Below are positions 54,221 through 62,660 of a stretch of 64,000 nt of DNA, one piece after another. The DNA is taken from contig NZ_JAZHRR010000001.1 in assembly GCF_036924515.1 (NCBI RefSeq), positions 4,993,001-5,057,000 on the forward strand, written 5' to 3'. The notes under the pieces were generated by a model. That model worked only from the letters and a program-made list of their open reading frames with translations. It was not told the origin of the DNA and made no database searches. This DNA is from Bradyrhizobium sp. AZCC 1610 (GTDB lineage Bacteria > Pseudomonadota > Alphaproteobacteria > Rhizobiales > Xanthobacteraceae). Within the stretch, counting starts at the first letter, position 1; each line of letters starts with the position of its first letter. The position numbers were made by a program, and so were the translations under genes.

Positions 54221-55096
54221 ATGCAGTTCGGATTTCTGCTGCAGCAGGTGGTGAATGGCCTGGTGCTCGGGGGCTATTACCTCCTGATTGCGCTTGGTCT
54301 CTCGCTGATCTTCAGCGTCGGCGGCATCGTCAATCTCGCCCACGGCGCGTTCTATGCGCTCGGCGCCTACATCTCTGTCGAGATCACAAAATATCTCGGC
54401 TTCGGCTCGGCAGTGGTGCTGTCGCCGATCGCCGTCGCGCTGCTTGGTATTCTCTTCGAACGCTTCATCCTGCGCCGGTTCTACGACGCCGATCCGATCC
54501 TGAGCCTGTTGGTGACGTTCGCCCTCGCCATGGTCACCGAACAGGCGATCCGGATCACCTGGGGCGCGCCGCCGATCTCGGCTGCAATCCCGCAAGGCCT
54601 TCGCGGCTCGGTCTTTCTCGGCGACTTTCTGTTCTCGCGCTATCGCCTCTTGATCCTCGCCGTCGTCGCCGCGGTCCTCATCGGCGTCTGGTTGCTGCTG
54701 CACAAGACCTCGTTCGGCCGCGTCGTGCGCGCCGGCATCCAGCGACCGGACATGGTGGCCGCACTCGGCATCCGCCTGCAGCCCTACATGACCGCGATCG
54801 TCATGCTCGGCGTCGGCATGGCCGCGCTCGGCGGCGCGTTCTTTGCGCCGATCACGATCGTGCATCCCGCCATGGGCGCCGAGATCATCACGGTCGCCTT
54901 TGTCGTGGTCGTCATCGGCGGCCTCGGCAGTTTCTGGGGCGTGGTCATCGCAGCGCTTCTGGTCGGTGTCGTCAGAGGCATCACCATCCATTTCGCGCCA
55001 GCGGCCGGCGAAGCCTCGATCTACGTGCTGATGTTCCTGGTGCTGCTGGTGCGGCCACGCGGGCTCTTGGGCGAACGTATCGAGAAGTTCGAATGA
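54221..55096 (+). CDS. Branched-chain-type ABC transporter permease (LivH-like)
   Basis: A 291-residue inner-membrane permease with about eight helices (LLQQVVNGLVLGGYYLLIALGLSLIF...). The conserved cytoplasmic loop TSFGRVVRAGIQRPDMVAALGI, contacting the ATPases, is present. Its stop overlaps the ATG of the next gene (ATGA), so translation is coupled. It pairs with the fused LivM domain of the following protein. Confidence 0.94.
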   Translation: MQFGFLLQQVVNGLVLGGYYLLIALGLSLIFSVGGIVNLAHGAFYALGAYISVEITKYLGFGSAVVLSPIAVALLGILFERFILRRFYDADPILSLLVTFALAMVTEQAIRITWGAPPISAAIPQGLRGSVFLGDFLFSRYRLLILAVVAAVLIGVWLLLHKTSFGRVVRAGIQRPDMVAALGIRLQPYMTAIVMLGVGMAALGGAFFAPITIVHPAMGAEIITVAFVVVVIGGLGSFWGVVIAALLVGVVRGITIHFAPAAGEASIYVLMFLVLLVRPRGLLGERIEKFE

Positions 55097-57627
55097 CAAG
55101 CACCGCCGAAAAATATCGCCTGCTACTGCTGGCTGTGCTCGCCGTCGTCGCGCTGCCGTTCGGCCTCTATCTGCTCGGGCTGTCGCTCAACACCGGCACC
55201 ATGGTGGTGGCGCTCGCCATTGCCGCGATGGGACTCAATCTCTGCATCGGGTATACGGGCCTCGTCTCGTTCGGCCACGGCGCGTGGTTCGGTATCGGCG
55301 CCTATGCGGCCGGGCTGATCCAGCGCAACTGGTTTGGCGGCGACATCTTGCTGCCGCTGCTGCTGGCGGCCGTTGTCGTCGCAATCATCTCCACCTTCGT
55401 CGGCTTCGTCATCCTGCGCCGGCGCGGCGTCTATTTCTCGTTGTTGACGCTGGCGCTGTCGGCGCTGGCCTACACGATCGCCTTCCGCTGGACCGCCGTG
55501 ACCGGCGGCGAGGACGGCCTCGGCGGGTTGAAACGGGGCAGCATCGGGCCGCTCAGCCTCGACAATGCGCTGAACTACTACATCGTCGTCTCGGTGCTCT
55601 GCCTCGGCGTGCTCTATCTGCTGCTGCGGCTGGTGCGTTCGCCGTTCGGCCATGTGCTGATGGCGATCCGCGAGAACCAGCAGCGCGCCACGTCTCAGGG
55701 CTATCCGGTCGAGCGCTACAAGCTCGGGGTCTTCGTGATCTCGGCCGTGGTCACCGGCTTTGCCGGCGGGCTGATCGGCTTCCAGAACTACCTCGTCTCC
55801 GCCGAAGCGGTCTCGGTGCCGTTCTCCGGCGAACTGCTCGCGATCGTCGTGATCGGCGGCATGCGCAGCATGCTGGGGCCGGCGATCGGCGCGCTGTTCT
55901 TCATCCTGTTCCGCGAACTGTTTTCGATCTGGACACCGAACTGGCTGCTGTGGTTCGGCCTCGTCTTCGTCGCCTTCGTGCTGTATTCGCCGGGCGGCCT
56001 CGTCGGCATCTGGGCGACACTGGTAAAGCGCTGGTGGCCGCCGCCGGAAGAAGCGGCTGCGATGAGCAAGCGCAAAATCTACGAAGGCCTGCCGCTGCCG
56101 GCCTTCCTGCTGCCGAAAGGGCTCGACGGCACCGTGCTGGACGTGCGCGGCGTCTCAAAAGCCTTCGGCGGCATCCGCGCCGTCGCCAATGCGAGCCTGC
56201 AAGTTGGCGCCGGCGAAATCCATGCCTTGATCGGGCCGAACGGCGCGGGAAAAACCACGCTGTTCAATCTGGTCTCCGGGCTGTACTCGACCGACAGCGG
56301 CACCATCAAGCTGAACGGCCGAGAGATCCAGGGCGTGCCGTCGGAGGCGATCTGCCACCAGGGGCTGGCCCGCTCGTTCCAGATCACCAATTTGTTCAAG
56401 GGGCTGTCGATCTACGAAAACCTGCGGCTGTCGCTGCAGGCGCAGAACGCCGGGCGCTTCAACCTCTGGCGCGACATCGACCATTACAGGGAGATCCACG
56501 CCGAGACCGCGGAGCTGATCAAGTTCCTCGGCCTCGAAGGCATCGAGACCATCGAGGGCGGCGAACTGTCCTATGGCGGGCAGCGGCTGGTCGATCTCGG
56601 CATCGCGCTCGGCTCCAAGCCGCAGGTGCTGCTGCTGGACGAGCCGCTGGCGGGCCTTGCCGCCGCCGAGCGCGAGCGCGTGTCGAACCTCGTCAAAAAC
56701 ATCGCCGCCAACATTCCGGTCCTGATCGTCGAGCATGACATCGATCGCGTGCTCGGCTTCTCCCGCACCGTCACGGTGATGAACCAGGGCGAAGTGCTGA
56801 TGACGGGCACGCCCGAGGCCGTGCGCGCCGACCGCAGGGTGCAGGAGATCTATACCGGCACCGGCGTACCCGAGGTCGAGCACGCCAGCAGCGAACGCAT
56901 CGGCGCGAGCACTGCGCCTGTTCTGCGCTTCAAGCGCGTCAACACTTTCTACGGCAAGAGTCACATCCTGCACGACGCCACGCTCGACGTGCGCGAGGGC
57001 GAGATCGTCGCCCTGCTCGGCCGCAACGGCGCGGGAAAGTCGACGCTGTTGAAGACGCTCGCGGGTCTCGTGCCGCTGTCGTCGGGCAGAATCGAATATG
57101 TCGGCGCCGATATTTCCCGCCTGCCCGCGCCCGACATTGCGCGCGCCGGCATCGGCTATGTGCCGCAGGGCCGCGGCCTGTTCGCGGGCATGACGGTCAG
57201 GGAAAATCTCTCGCTCGGGCGGCTGGCGCGCAACACCGACGGCAGCAACGGCGTGGTGTGGGACGAAGCCCAGATCCTCGAATACTTTCCGCGCCTGCGC
57301 GAGCGCATGGACGTCGCTGCCGATTATCTCTCCGGCGGCGAACAGCAGATGGTGGCGGTGGCGCGGGCGATGTCGGGCAACGTCAAACTCTTGCTGCTCG
57401 ACGAACCCTTTGAGGGACTGGCGCCGACGGTGATCCTCGACCTGTTCAAGGTGTTCGACAAACTCCGGCAGCACATCTCCATCGTGATCGTCGAACATAA
57501 TCTCGATCTGGTGCTGGCGCTGGCCGACCGCGTCTTCGCGCTGGAGCGCGGCGCGGTGTTTCATCAGGGGCCGGCGCGACCGCTGCTGACCGATCTGGAA
57601 TACCGCAAGAAGATTTTGTGGCTGTGA
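55093..57627 (+). CDS. Fused ABC permease and two ATPases (LivM-LivG-LivF type)
   Basis: An 844-residue polypeptide. Residues about 1-310 are a LivM-type permease (MGLNLCIGYTGLVSFGHGAWFGIGAYAAG, loop SPFGHVLMAIRENQQRA). The first ATPase spans about 345-590: Walker A GPNGAGKTT at 381, LSYGGQ near 493, LLLDEPLAGL near 513. The second spans about 605-844: Walker A GRNGAGKST near 643, LSGGEQQM at 746, Walker B at 767. All nucleotide motifs are intact. The usual importer has these as three genes. Start at 55093 overlaps livH by 4 bp. Confidence 0.95.
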   Translation: MTSTAEKYRLLLLAVLAVVALPFGLYLLGLSLNTGTMVVALAIAAMGLNLCIGYTGLVSFGHGAWFGIGAYAAGLIQRNWFGGDILLPLLLAAVVVAIISTFVGFVILRRRGVYFSLLTLALSALAYTIAFRWTAVTGGEDGLGGLKRGSIGPLSLDNALNYYIVVSVLCLGVLYLLLRLVRSPFGHVLMAIRENQQRATSQGYPVERYKLGVFVISAVVTGFAGGLIGFQNYLVSAEAVSVPFSGELLAIVVIGGMRSMLGPAIGALFFILFRELFSIWTPNWLLWFGLVFVAFVLYSPGGLVGIWATLVKRWWPPPEEAAAMSKRKIYEGLPLPAFLLPKGLDGTVLDVRGVSKAFGGIRAVANASLQVGAGEIHALIGPNGAGKTTLFNLVSGLYSTDSGTIKLNGREIQGVPSEAICHQGLARSFQITNLFKGLSIYENLRLSLQAQNAGRFNLWRDIDHYREIHAETAELIKFLGLEGIETIEGGELSYGGQRLVDLGIALGSKPQVLLLDEPLAGLAAAERERVSNLVKNIAANIPVLIVEHDIDRVLGFSRTVTVMNQGEVLMTGTPEAVRADRRVQEIYTGTGVPEVEHASSERIGASTAPVLRFKRVNTFYGKSHILHDATLDVREGEIVALLGRNGAGKSTLLKTLAGLVPLSSGRIEYVGADISRLPAPDIARAGIGYVPQGRGLFAGMTVRENLSLGRLARNTDGSNGVVWDEAQILEYFPRLRERMDVAADYLSGGEQQMVAVARAMSGNVKLLLLDEPFEGLAPTVILDLFKVFDKLRQHISIVIVEHNLDLVLALADRVFALERGAVFHQGPARPLLTDLEYRKKILWL

Positions 57628-57698
57628 CGCTCACCTCGGCCGGCCGCGAAACAAGGTTCCGAACTTGCCGCTGCCGGGAGCGAGAGTATATTGGATCG

Positions 57699-58175
57699 AT
57701 GGCTGTCAGCTCGCCCGATCTGAAGGCATTCTTGCTCACCACACCCTTCTTCGGTGGCCTCTCAGACGCAAGCCTCGATCTCCTGGCTTCAATGCTGGTC
57801 GAGCGCCGTTTCGACGCCGGCGCCACGATTGTCGCGGAAGGAGAACCGGGGCGCTCGATGTTCATCGTTCACTCGGGCCAGCTCGCGGTGAGCAAGCTCG
57901 GCGATCTGGGGCGCACAATTCGGATAACGAACCTCGAGCCCGGCGATTTCTTCGGCGAAATGACGCTCATCGAAATGCAGAACCGGTCAGCCACCGTCGT
58001 CGCGGAGAGCCCAACGGTACTGTACGAGCTCACGGCCCGAAACCTCTACACATACTACAAGGCCGACATCCACGCCTATGTGATAGTGATGCAGAATATC
58101 AACCGCGAACTTTGCCGGCGACTCCGCCGCGCCGACAGTCGCATTGCCGAGCTGACCATTCAGGTGGATCGATGA
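57699..58175 (+). CDS. Cyclic nucleotide-binding domain protein (no output domain)
   Basis: A 158-residue protein that is one cNMP-binding domain (LTTPFFGGLSDASLDLLASM, GEPGRSMFIVHSGQLAVSK) with the phosphate-binding cassette FGEMTLIEMQNRSATVV (Glu and Arg present). After about residue 130 a helical tail follows, without a CRP-type helix-turn-helix. It probably relays cAMP or cGMP to a partner by contact. ATG at 57699 is preferred to earlier in-frame codons in the livMGF spacer. The frameshifted cyclase at 4022 is the only cyclase in the window. Confidence 0.88.
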   Translation: MAVSSPDLKAFLLTTPFFGGLSDASLDLLASMLVERRFDAGATIVAEGEPGRSMFIVHSGQLAVSKLGDLGRTIRITNLEPGDFFGEMTLIEMQNRSATVVAESPTVLYELTARNLYTYYKADIHAYVIVMQNINRELCRRLRRADSRIAELTIQVDR

Positions 58176-58195
58176 TAGCAGGCGTTCGAATCGCT

Positions 58196-58245
58196 CGTTG
58201 CTCACCGATCTCGAATATCGCAAGAAGATTTTCATGGCTGTAGAT
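58196..58245 (+). pseudogene. Relic of a livF 3' end
   Basis: This 40- to 50-bp stretch reads LLTDLEYRKKIF in one frame and matches the last codons of the livMGF gene (57583-57624), where the protein ends LLTDLEYRKKILWL. The base differences within the shared codons are almost all synonymous, so it is an old homologue's tail rather than a fresh copy. It lies directly after the cNMP gene. Confidence 0.75.
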
Positions 58246-58251
58246 TCGCCG

Positions 58252-58345
58252 CCGTGTCCCGCCGCAGCATGGACCCCGGATCAGCAGCGCACCACGCCGC
58301 AAAGTGCGGCGCACTGCGCAGCATCCGGGGAACGCGTCCCTCACG
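58252..58345. repeat. Intergenic repeat, family F
   Basis: It begins CCGTGTCCCGCCGCAGC and ends CCGGGGAACGCGTCCCTCAC, like the element at 48383. It runs into the stop codon of the hemC-like gene. Confidence 0.7.
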
Positions 58346-59363
58346 AAAGCAGCGAATCTTCCGCAGGCCGTGTGCGCGCGATAATCTCGGCTGCGCCGTT
58401 GTCCAACAACTCCAGGCCGACGGCGCGGCCGAGTTCGCGGGGCCGGTCCGCGGCGCCGTGCCGCGACACCTCGATGAAGCGGTCGCCGGTTTCATCGAGC
58501 ACCGCTGCGGTCAGCGTCATCTCGCTGCTCGCAAGCGTGGCGTGGCCGGCGATCGGCGAGTTGCAATGGCCGTTCAACACCCACAGCACCTCGCGCTCGG
58601 CCTCGGCGCAGAGGCGCGAGGCGGCGTCCTCGATCTTCGCCAACCGCCCGCGCGTCAGCCAATCGTTCTCGACGCATTCGACCGCGACGATGCCCTGCCC
58701 CACTGCTGGCAGCATTTCGCGAACCGAAAAGTCATGGACGATACGTGAAGCCATGCCGATCCGCTCGAGCCCCGACCGCGCCATCACCAGTGCATCCGCA
58801 GGCCCCACCTCGCCGCCGTCGGGAAGCCGCTGCTTGTCGCCGCGATCGAGTTTTGCCACTCGCGTATCGGCCGCGCCGCGGAAATGGATCACGGCCGCTT
58901 CCGGAAACAGCCGGCGCAGATAGGCGGCGCGGCGCACTGCATTGGTGCCGATCTTGAAGCCCTTGCCTTTCGACGCGCGAAATACATCGAGCGAAAGGCC
59001 CGGACGCAGCACCAGTGCGTCGTTGGCGGCGTCGCGCGGCAGCGTCGCGGCGATGATCAGGCCGGGCGTCTCCTCATTGCCGGGAACGTCCTTCAGCGAA
59101 TGCATCGCCGCCTGCAATTGCCCGCCGCGCATGGCTTCGCGTATTTCGGCGACAAAGGCGCCGCCCTTGCCGCCATGGCGCAGCAGTTTGCTGGTCTGGT
59201 CCTGGTCGCCGCGGGTTTCGAACCTGACGATCTCGACGTCGAGCGCGGAATCGGCCGCCCGCAACAGCCGCGCGATCCCTTCCGTCTGCGCCAGCGCCAT
59301 CGCGCTCTTGCGCGTGCCGATCTTCAAGGTCTGTCCCGACACAAGGTCTCCGAAAGCAGTCAA
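58341..59363 (-). CDS. hemC: Hydroxymethylbilane synthase (porphobilinogen deaminase), divergent paralogue
   Basis: A 340-residue protein of the HemC family, which polymerises four porphobilinogens. Recognisable parts: KIGTRKSAMALAQTEG, GGKGGAFVAEIREAM, HSLKDVPGNEETPGL with the catalytic Asp, GTNAVRRAAYLRR and FRGAADTRVAKLDRG for acidic side-chain contacts, LPAVGQGIVAVEC and the cofactor Cys in NGHCNSPIAGHA. The usual RGNVETRL and GSC.TPIG are altered and there is a short insertion near 190, so it is unlike the standard alphaproteobacterial HemC. No hemD is adjacent; a standard hemC elsewhere is likely. Confidence 0.85.
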   Translation of the reverse strand: MTAFGDLVSGQTLKIGTRKSAMALAQTEGIARLLRAADSALDVEIVRFETRGDQDQTSKLLRHGGKGGAFVAEIREAMRGGQLQAAMHSLKDVPGNEETPGLIIAATLPRDAANDALVLRPGLSLDVFRASKGKGFKIGTNAVRRAAYLRRLFPEAAVIHFRGAADTRVAKLDRGDKQRLPDGGEVGPADALVMARSGLERIGMASRIVHDFSVREMLPAVGQGIVAVECVENDWLTRGRLAKIEDAASRLCAEAEREVLWVLNGHCNSPIAGHATLASSEMTLTAAVLDETGDRFIEVSRHGAADRPRELGRAVGLELLDNGAAEIIARTRPAEDSLLS

Positions 59364-59560
59364 GGGCTGAAGTTTTCGAGCGTTACGGGATAGAGCAAGC
59401 CGCCCACCAGAACAATGACTTTGGCCCCGACGGAACAGGCTTTCCGCCCGTTACGGCAAGGCTCCGCTGCAGGCCAGCCTGCCGCCGGCCTGCCATTCCA
59501 AAACGCCGATTGTGCGTCGCAACAAAATCGATAGAGTGCCCGCCTCAAGAGGGTTTTTCG

Positions 59561-60808
59561 TTGTCCGACACCAGTGCCGATGCCTTGGCCGCTTCAGGCC
59601 ACCGCCCGATGGGCTTCCCCGAATTCGTCATCGCGATCGCCTCGATCATGGCGCTGAATCCGCTTGCGATGGACATGATGCTGCCGGCGCTGCCGGACAT
59701 CGCGTCCGCCTTCCACATCACGTCAGCCAACCGGCCGCAGATGGTGCTGTCGATCTTTCTGGTCGGCTTCGGCGTCGGCCAGTTCGTGATGGGCCCGCTG
59801 TCCGACCGGTTCGGGCGGCGCCCGATCCTGCTCGGCGGCATGGCCGTCTATTGTATCGCCAGCCTGCTTGCGATCGCAGCCCCCTCCTTCGAGACGCTGC
59901 TGCTGGCGCGCGCGCTGCAGGGCCTCTGCACCTCGGCCACCCGTGTGATCGCGACCTCCATCGTCCGCGACTGCTACGCCGGCCGGCGCATGGCGAGCGT
60001 GATGTCGCTGGCGATGATGGTGTTCATTGCCGTGCCCGTCATTGCCCCGGCATTCGGCCAGGCCGTGCTGATGCTGACGCAATGGCGCGGCATCTTCATC
60101 GTGCTGATGCTGTATGGCGTGGTGGCGCTGGTCTGGAGTGCGCTGCGCATGCCGGAGACACTGCCTGTCGCCAAGCGGAGGTCGCTCGCCATCGGCGCCG
60201 TGTTCGATGCTTTCCGCCAGACCGTGACCAATCGCCAGACGCTGGGTTATGCGCTGGCGGCCGGCGGAGTATTGGGCTCGCTGTTCGCCTTCGTATTCAT
60301 CTCGCAGCAGGTGTTCACCGGCATCTACCAGCTCGGACATTATTTTCCGGTTGCGTTTGCCGGTGTCGCCGTCGGAACCGCGATCGCTGGGTTCGTCAAT
60401 TCCCGCCTCGTCGGCCGCCTCGGCATGCGCGTGCTCTCCCACAGCGCGCTGATCGGCTTCGTGGTCATCGCCGCAACTATGCTGGTGGCGGCAAAAATGC
60501 AGATGCTGCCCTTGCCGCTGTTCATGGTGCTCTCGGTATCGATGATGTTTGCGTTCGGCTTGATGATCGCCAATTTCACCGCGCTCGCCATGGAGCCGCA
60601 GGGCCATATCGCCGGCACCGCCGCGTCGCTGTACGGCTCGATCACCACCCTGCTTGCCATCGGCATCGGCGCCACCATCGGCCAGGATTACGACGGCACG
60701 CTGGTGCCGTTCGCGACCGGCTTCCTGCTTTGCACGCTGGCCGCGCTCGCCGTGGTGCTGGTGGTGGAGAAAGGCCAGCTGTTCCAGCCGCATGGCATAA
60801 AGGTGTGA
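59561..60808 (+). CDS. MFS transporter, Bcr/CflA drug-resistance type
   Basis: A 415-residue 12-helix exporter. The first helix is IAIASIMALNPLAMDMMLPALPD and motif A is GPLSDRFGRRPILLGG, as in Bcr/CflA multidrug exporters (bicyclomycin, chloramphenicol, sulfonamides). Motif C-like GxxxGP is seen in the fifth helix (VPVIAPAFGQAVL). TTG at 59561 has AAGAGGG seven bases upstream and gives the N-terminus SDTSADALAAS; the first ATG, at 59609, is a shorter alternative. Followed by an M20 hydrolase on the same strand. Confidence 0.9.
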   Translation: MSDTSADALAASGHRPMGFPEFVIAIASIMALNPLAMDMMLPALPDIASAFHITSANRPQMVLSIFLVGFGVGQFVMGPLSDRFGRRPILLGGMAVYCIASLLAIAAPSFETLLLARALQGLCTSATRVIATSIVRDCYAGRRMASVMSLAMMVFIAVPVIAPAFGQAVLMLTQWRGIFIVLMLYGVVALVWSALRMPETLPVAKRRSLAIGAVFDAFRQTVTNRQTLGYALAAGGVLGSLFAFVFISQQVFTGIYQLGHYFPVAFAGVAVGTAIAGFVNSRLVGRLGMRVLSHSALIGFVVIAATMLVAAKMQMLPLPLFMVLSVSMMFAFGLMIANFTALAMEPQGHIAGTAASLYGSITTLLAIGIGATIGQDYDGTLVPFATGFLLCTLAALAVVLVVEKGQLFQPHGIKV

Positions 60809-60933
60809 TCGCCCCATCTGGTTTGCGCCCCGACCCGGCCGCATGGCTGAATGTCCGCCCGGCGCTGGCGTCGTTTTGCGAAGCTGATTACAATTCCTCA
60901 GCTCACATCGCCTTCAGAATTGGAAATCGGAAG

Positions 60934-62352
60934 ATGGATAACCGCAGTAACATCTGGCGTGGCGTCGACACTATCAAGCCGCGCTTTGTCGACTTGGCCG
61001 ACCGGGTCTGGGCGATGCCCGAGGTCTGCTACACCGAAGCGCGCTCTTCCGCCGAACATCTGGCCGAGCTGCGCCATCAGGGTTTCCGCATCACCGAGCA
61101 GGTCGCCGGCATTCCCACCGCCGTGATGGGGGAATGGGGCGACGGCGGGCCGGTGATCGCCTTCCTTGGCGAATACGACGCGCTGCCCGGCCTCAGCCAG
61201 GAAGCCGGCGTGGCGGAGCCACGGCCGCTGGAGGCCGGCGGCCATGGCCATGGTTGCGGCCACAATCTGCTCGGTTCGGCCGCGCTCCTGGCAGCCACGG
61301 CCGTGAAGGACTGGCTCGCCGACCACAAGGTGCCGGGGCGCGTACGCTATTACGGCTGCCCTGCGGAAGAAGGCGGCGCGGCGAAGGCGTTCATGGTGCG
61401 CGACGGCGCCTTCGACGACGCCGACATCGCGATCACCTGGCACCCGTCGAGCTTCTGGGAAGTCGTGGTGACGCCCTCGCTCGCCAACACGCGCGCCGAC
61501 TTCATCTTCACCGGGCGCACCTCGCATGCTGCCGCCTCGCCGCATCTCGGCCGCAGCGCGCTCGATGCGGTCGAGCTGATGAATGTCGGCGTGAACTACA
61601 TGCGCGAGCACATGCCGAGCGCCGCCCGCGTCCATTATGCCCTGCTCGACACCGGCGGCATCGCCCCCAACGTGGTGCAGGCCCACGCCCGCGTCCGCTA
61701 TTCGATCCGCGACCGCGACCTGCCCGGCATGAACGAACTGGTGGAGCGGGTCCACAAGATCGCGCAGGGCGCGGCGCTGATGACCGAAACCAAGGTGGAG
61801 ATGAAGATCATTTCCGCCGTCTCCAATCTGTTGCCGAACACCCCGCTTGAAGCAGCGCTTCACGGCGTCATGGAAGAACTCGGTCCGCCGCATTTCGATG
61901 ACACAGACAAGGATTTCGCGCAGCAGATCCGCTCCACGCTGACGGAGAAGGATATCGCAACCGTCTATCACTCGATCGGCATGGAGCCGACCGACCGGCC
62001 GCTGGCCGATTTCATCGTCCCGCTGGATGCCAAACGTAACCCGCAAATCGGCTCGACCGACGTCGGCGACGTGAGCTGGGTCGTGCCGACCGTTCAGGTC
62101 CACGCCCCGACCGTTGCCATCGGCACCCCGTTCCACACCTGGCAGGTGGTGGCGCAGGGCAAGAGCCCGCACGCCCACAAGGCCATGGTGCAGGCCGCCA
62201 AGGCCATGGCGGCACTCGGCGTCAGGGCGCTGACGGAACCGGACCTGATCGCCGCCGCCAAGGCCGACCTGAAAAAGCGCACCGCCCGCACCCCCTATGT
62301 CAGCCCGCTGCCGGACAGCGTCGCGCCCCCGCTGGACATGTCGCTGATCTGA
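60934..62352 (+). CDS. M20-family amidohydrolase (AbgB/aminoacylase-like)
   Basis: A 472-residue metallopeptidase. Metal-site motifs: LGEYDALPGLSQEAG, GGHGHGCGHNLLG with two metal His, GCPAEEGGAAK with catalytic Glu, and HTWQVVAQGKSPHAHKAMV late. It resembles AbgB, which cleaves p-aminobenzoyl-glutamate, and related aminoacylases. ATG at 60934 is the family start; the frame stays open far upstream but only across the exporter gene. It lies 125 bp after the exporter and 308 bp before an oligopeptide-type receptor, suggesting uptake and hydrolysis of an N-acyl amino acid or peptide. Confidence 0.92.
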   Translation: MDNRSNIWRGVDTIKPRFVDLADRVWAMPEVCYTEARSSAEHLAELRHQGFRITEQVAGIPTAVMGEWGDGGPVIAFLGEYDALPGLSQEAGVAEPRPLEAGGHGHGCGHNLLGSAALLAATAVKDWLADHKVPGRVRYYGCPAEEGGAAKAFMVRDGAFDDADIAITWHPSSFWEVVVTPSLANTRADFIFTGRTSHAAASPHLGRSALDAVELMNVGVNYMREHMPSAARVHYALLDTGGIAPNVVQAHARVRYSIRDRDLPGMNELVERVHKIAQGAALMTETKVEMKIISAVSNLLPNTPLEAALHGVMEELGPPHFDDTDKDFAQQIRSTLTEKDIATVYHSIGMEPTDRPLADFIVPLDAKRNPQIGSTDVGDVSWVVPTVQVHAPTVAIGTPFHTWQVVAQGKSPHAHKAMVQAAKAMAALGVRALTEPDLIAAAKADLKKRTARTPYVSPLPDSVAPPLDMSLI

Positions 62353-62660
62353 CCTGACCCGGCCTAAAACGGACTTGGCACCAGACCTGGCACCAGCCGC
62401 CTGGCGAATAAATTTTTTGCACTCCGTGGGGCATTTAACCGCGCTTTGGCGTGCCAAGGCCGCCGGATTGCCAAAGCGATGTGCGGCGCAGCATGTTTCT
62501 GCCCAAGCAAAATATCATCGCCGCTTCGCCATCCTGCGGATTGTCGATCTGGGGGCGTTGACCTCCAGGGCATTTGATGTGCCATCTTACAGGTGGGACA
62601 CCCGACGCTGCCGCCCGGCGGCGCGCCGCAACAAAACACCAGAACCAGACGGGGACAACG
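62353..62660. other. Intergenic region before the ABC receptor, about 308 bp
   Basis: There is an AT-rich patch (GAATAAATTTTTTGCA, 62404-62419) that may be a promoter, and a 10-bp direct repeat CTGGCACCAG-like at about 62379-62398. No gene or RNA is visible. Confidence 0.4.

Noticed and set aside
54151..55092. Open frame extending livMGF upstream across livH
   Set aside because: It is a shadow of livH; the fused protein begins at the ATGA overlap.
59512..60933. The M20 amidohydrolase frame stays open for 474 codons upstream
   Set aside because: This part overlaps the exporter gene in another frame and has no recognisable domain; the family start is at 60934.
62404..62419. Possible sigma-54 promoter TGGC...TTGCA
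   Set aside because: The GG and GC elements are 14 bases apart rather than 10.
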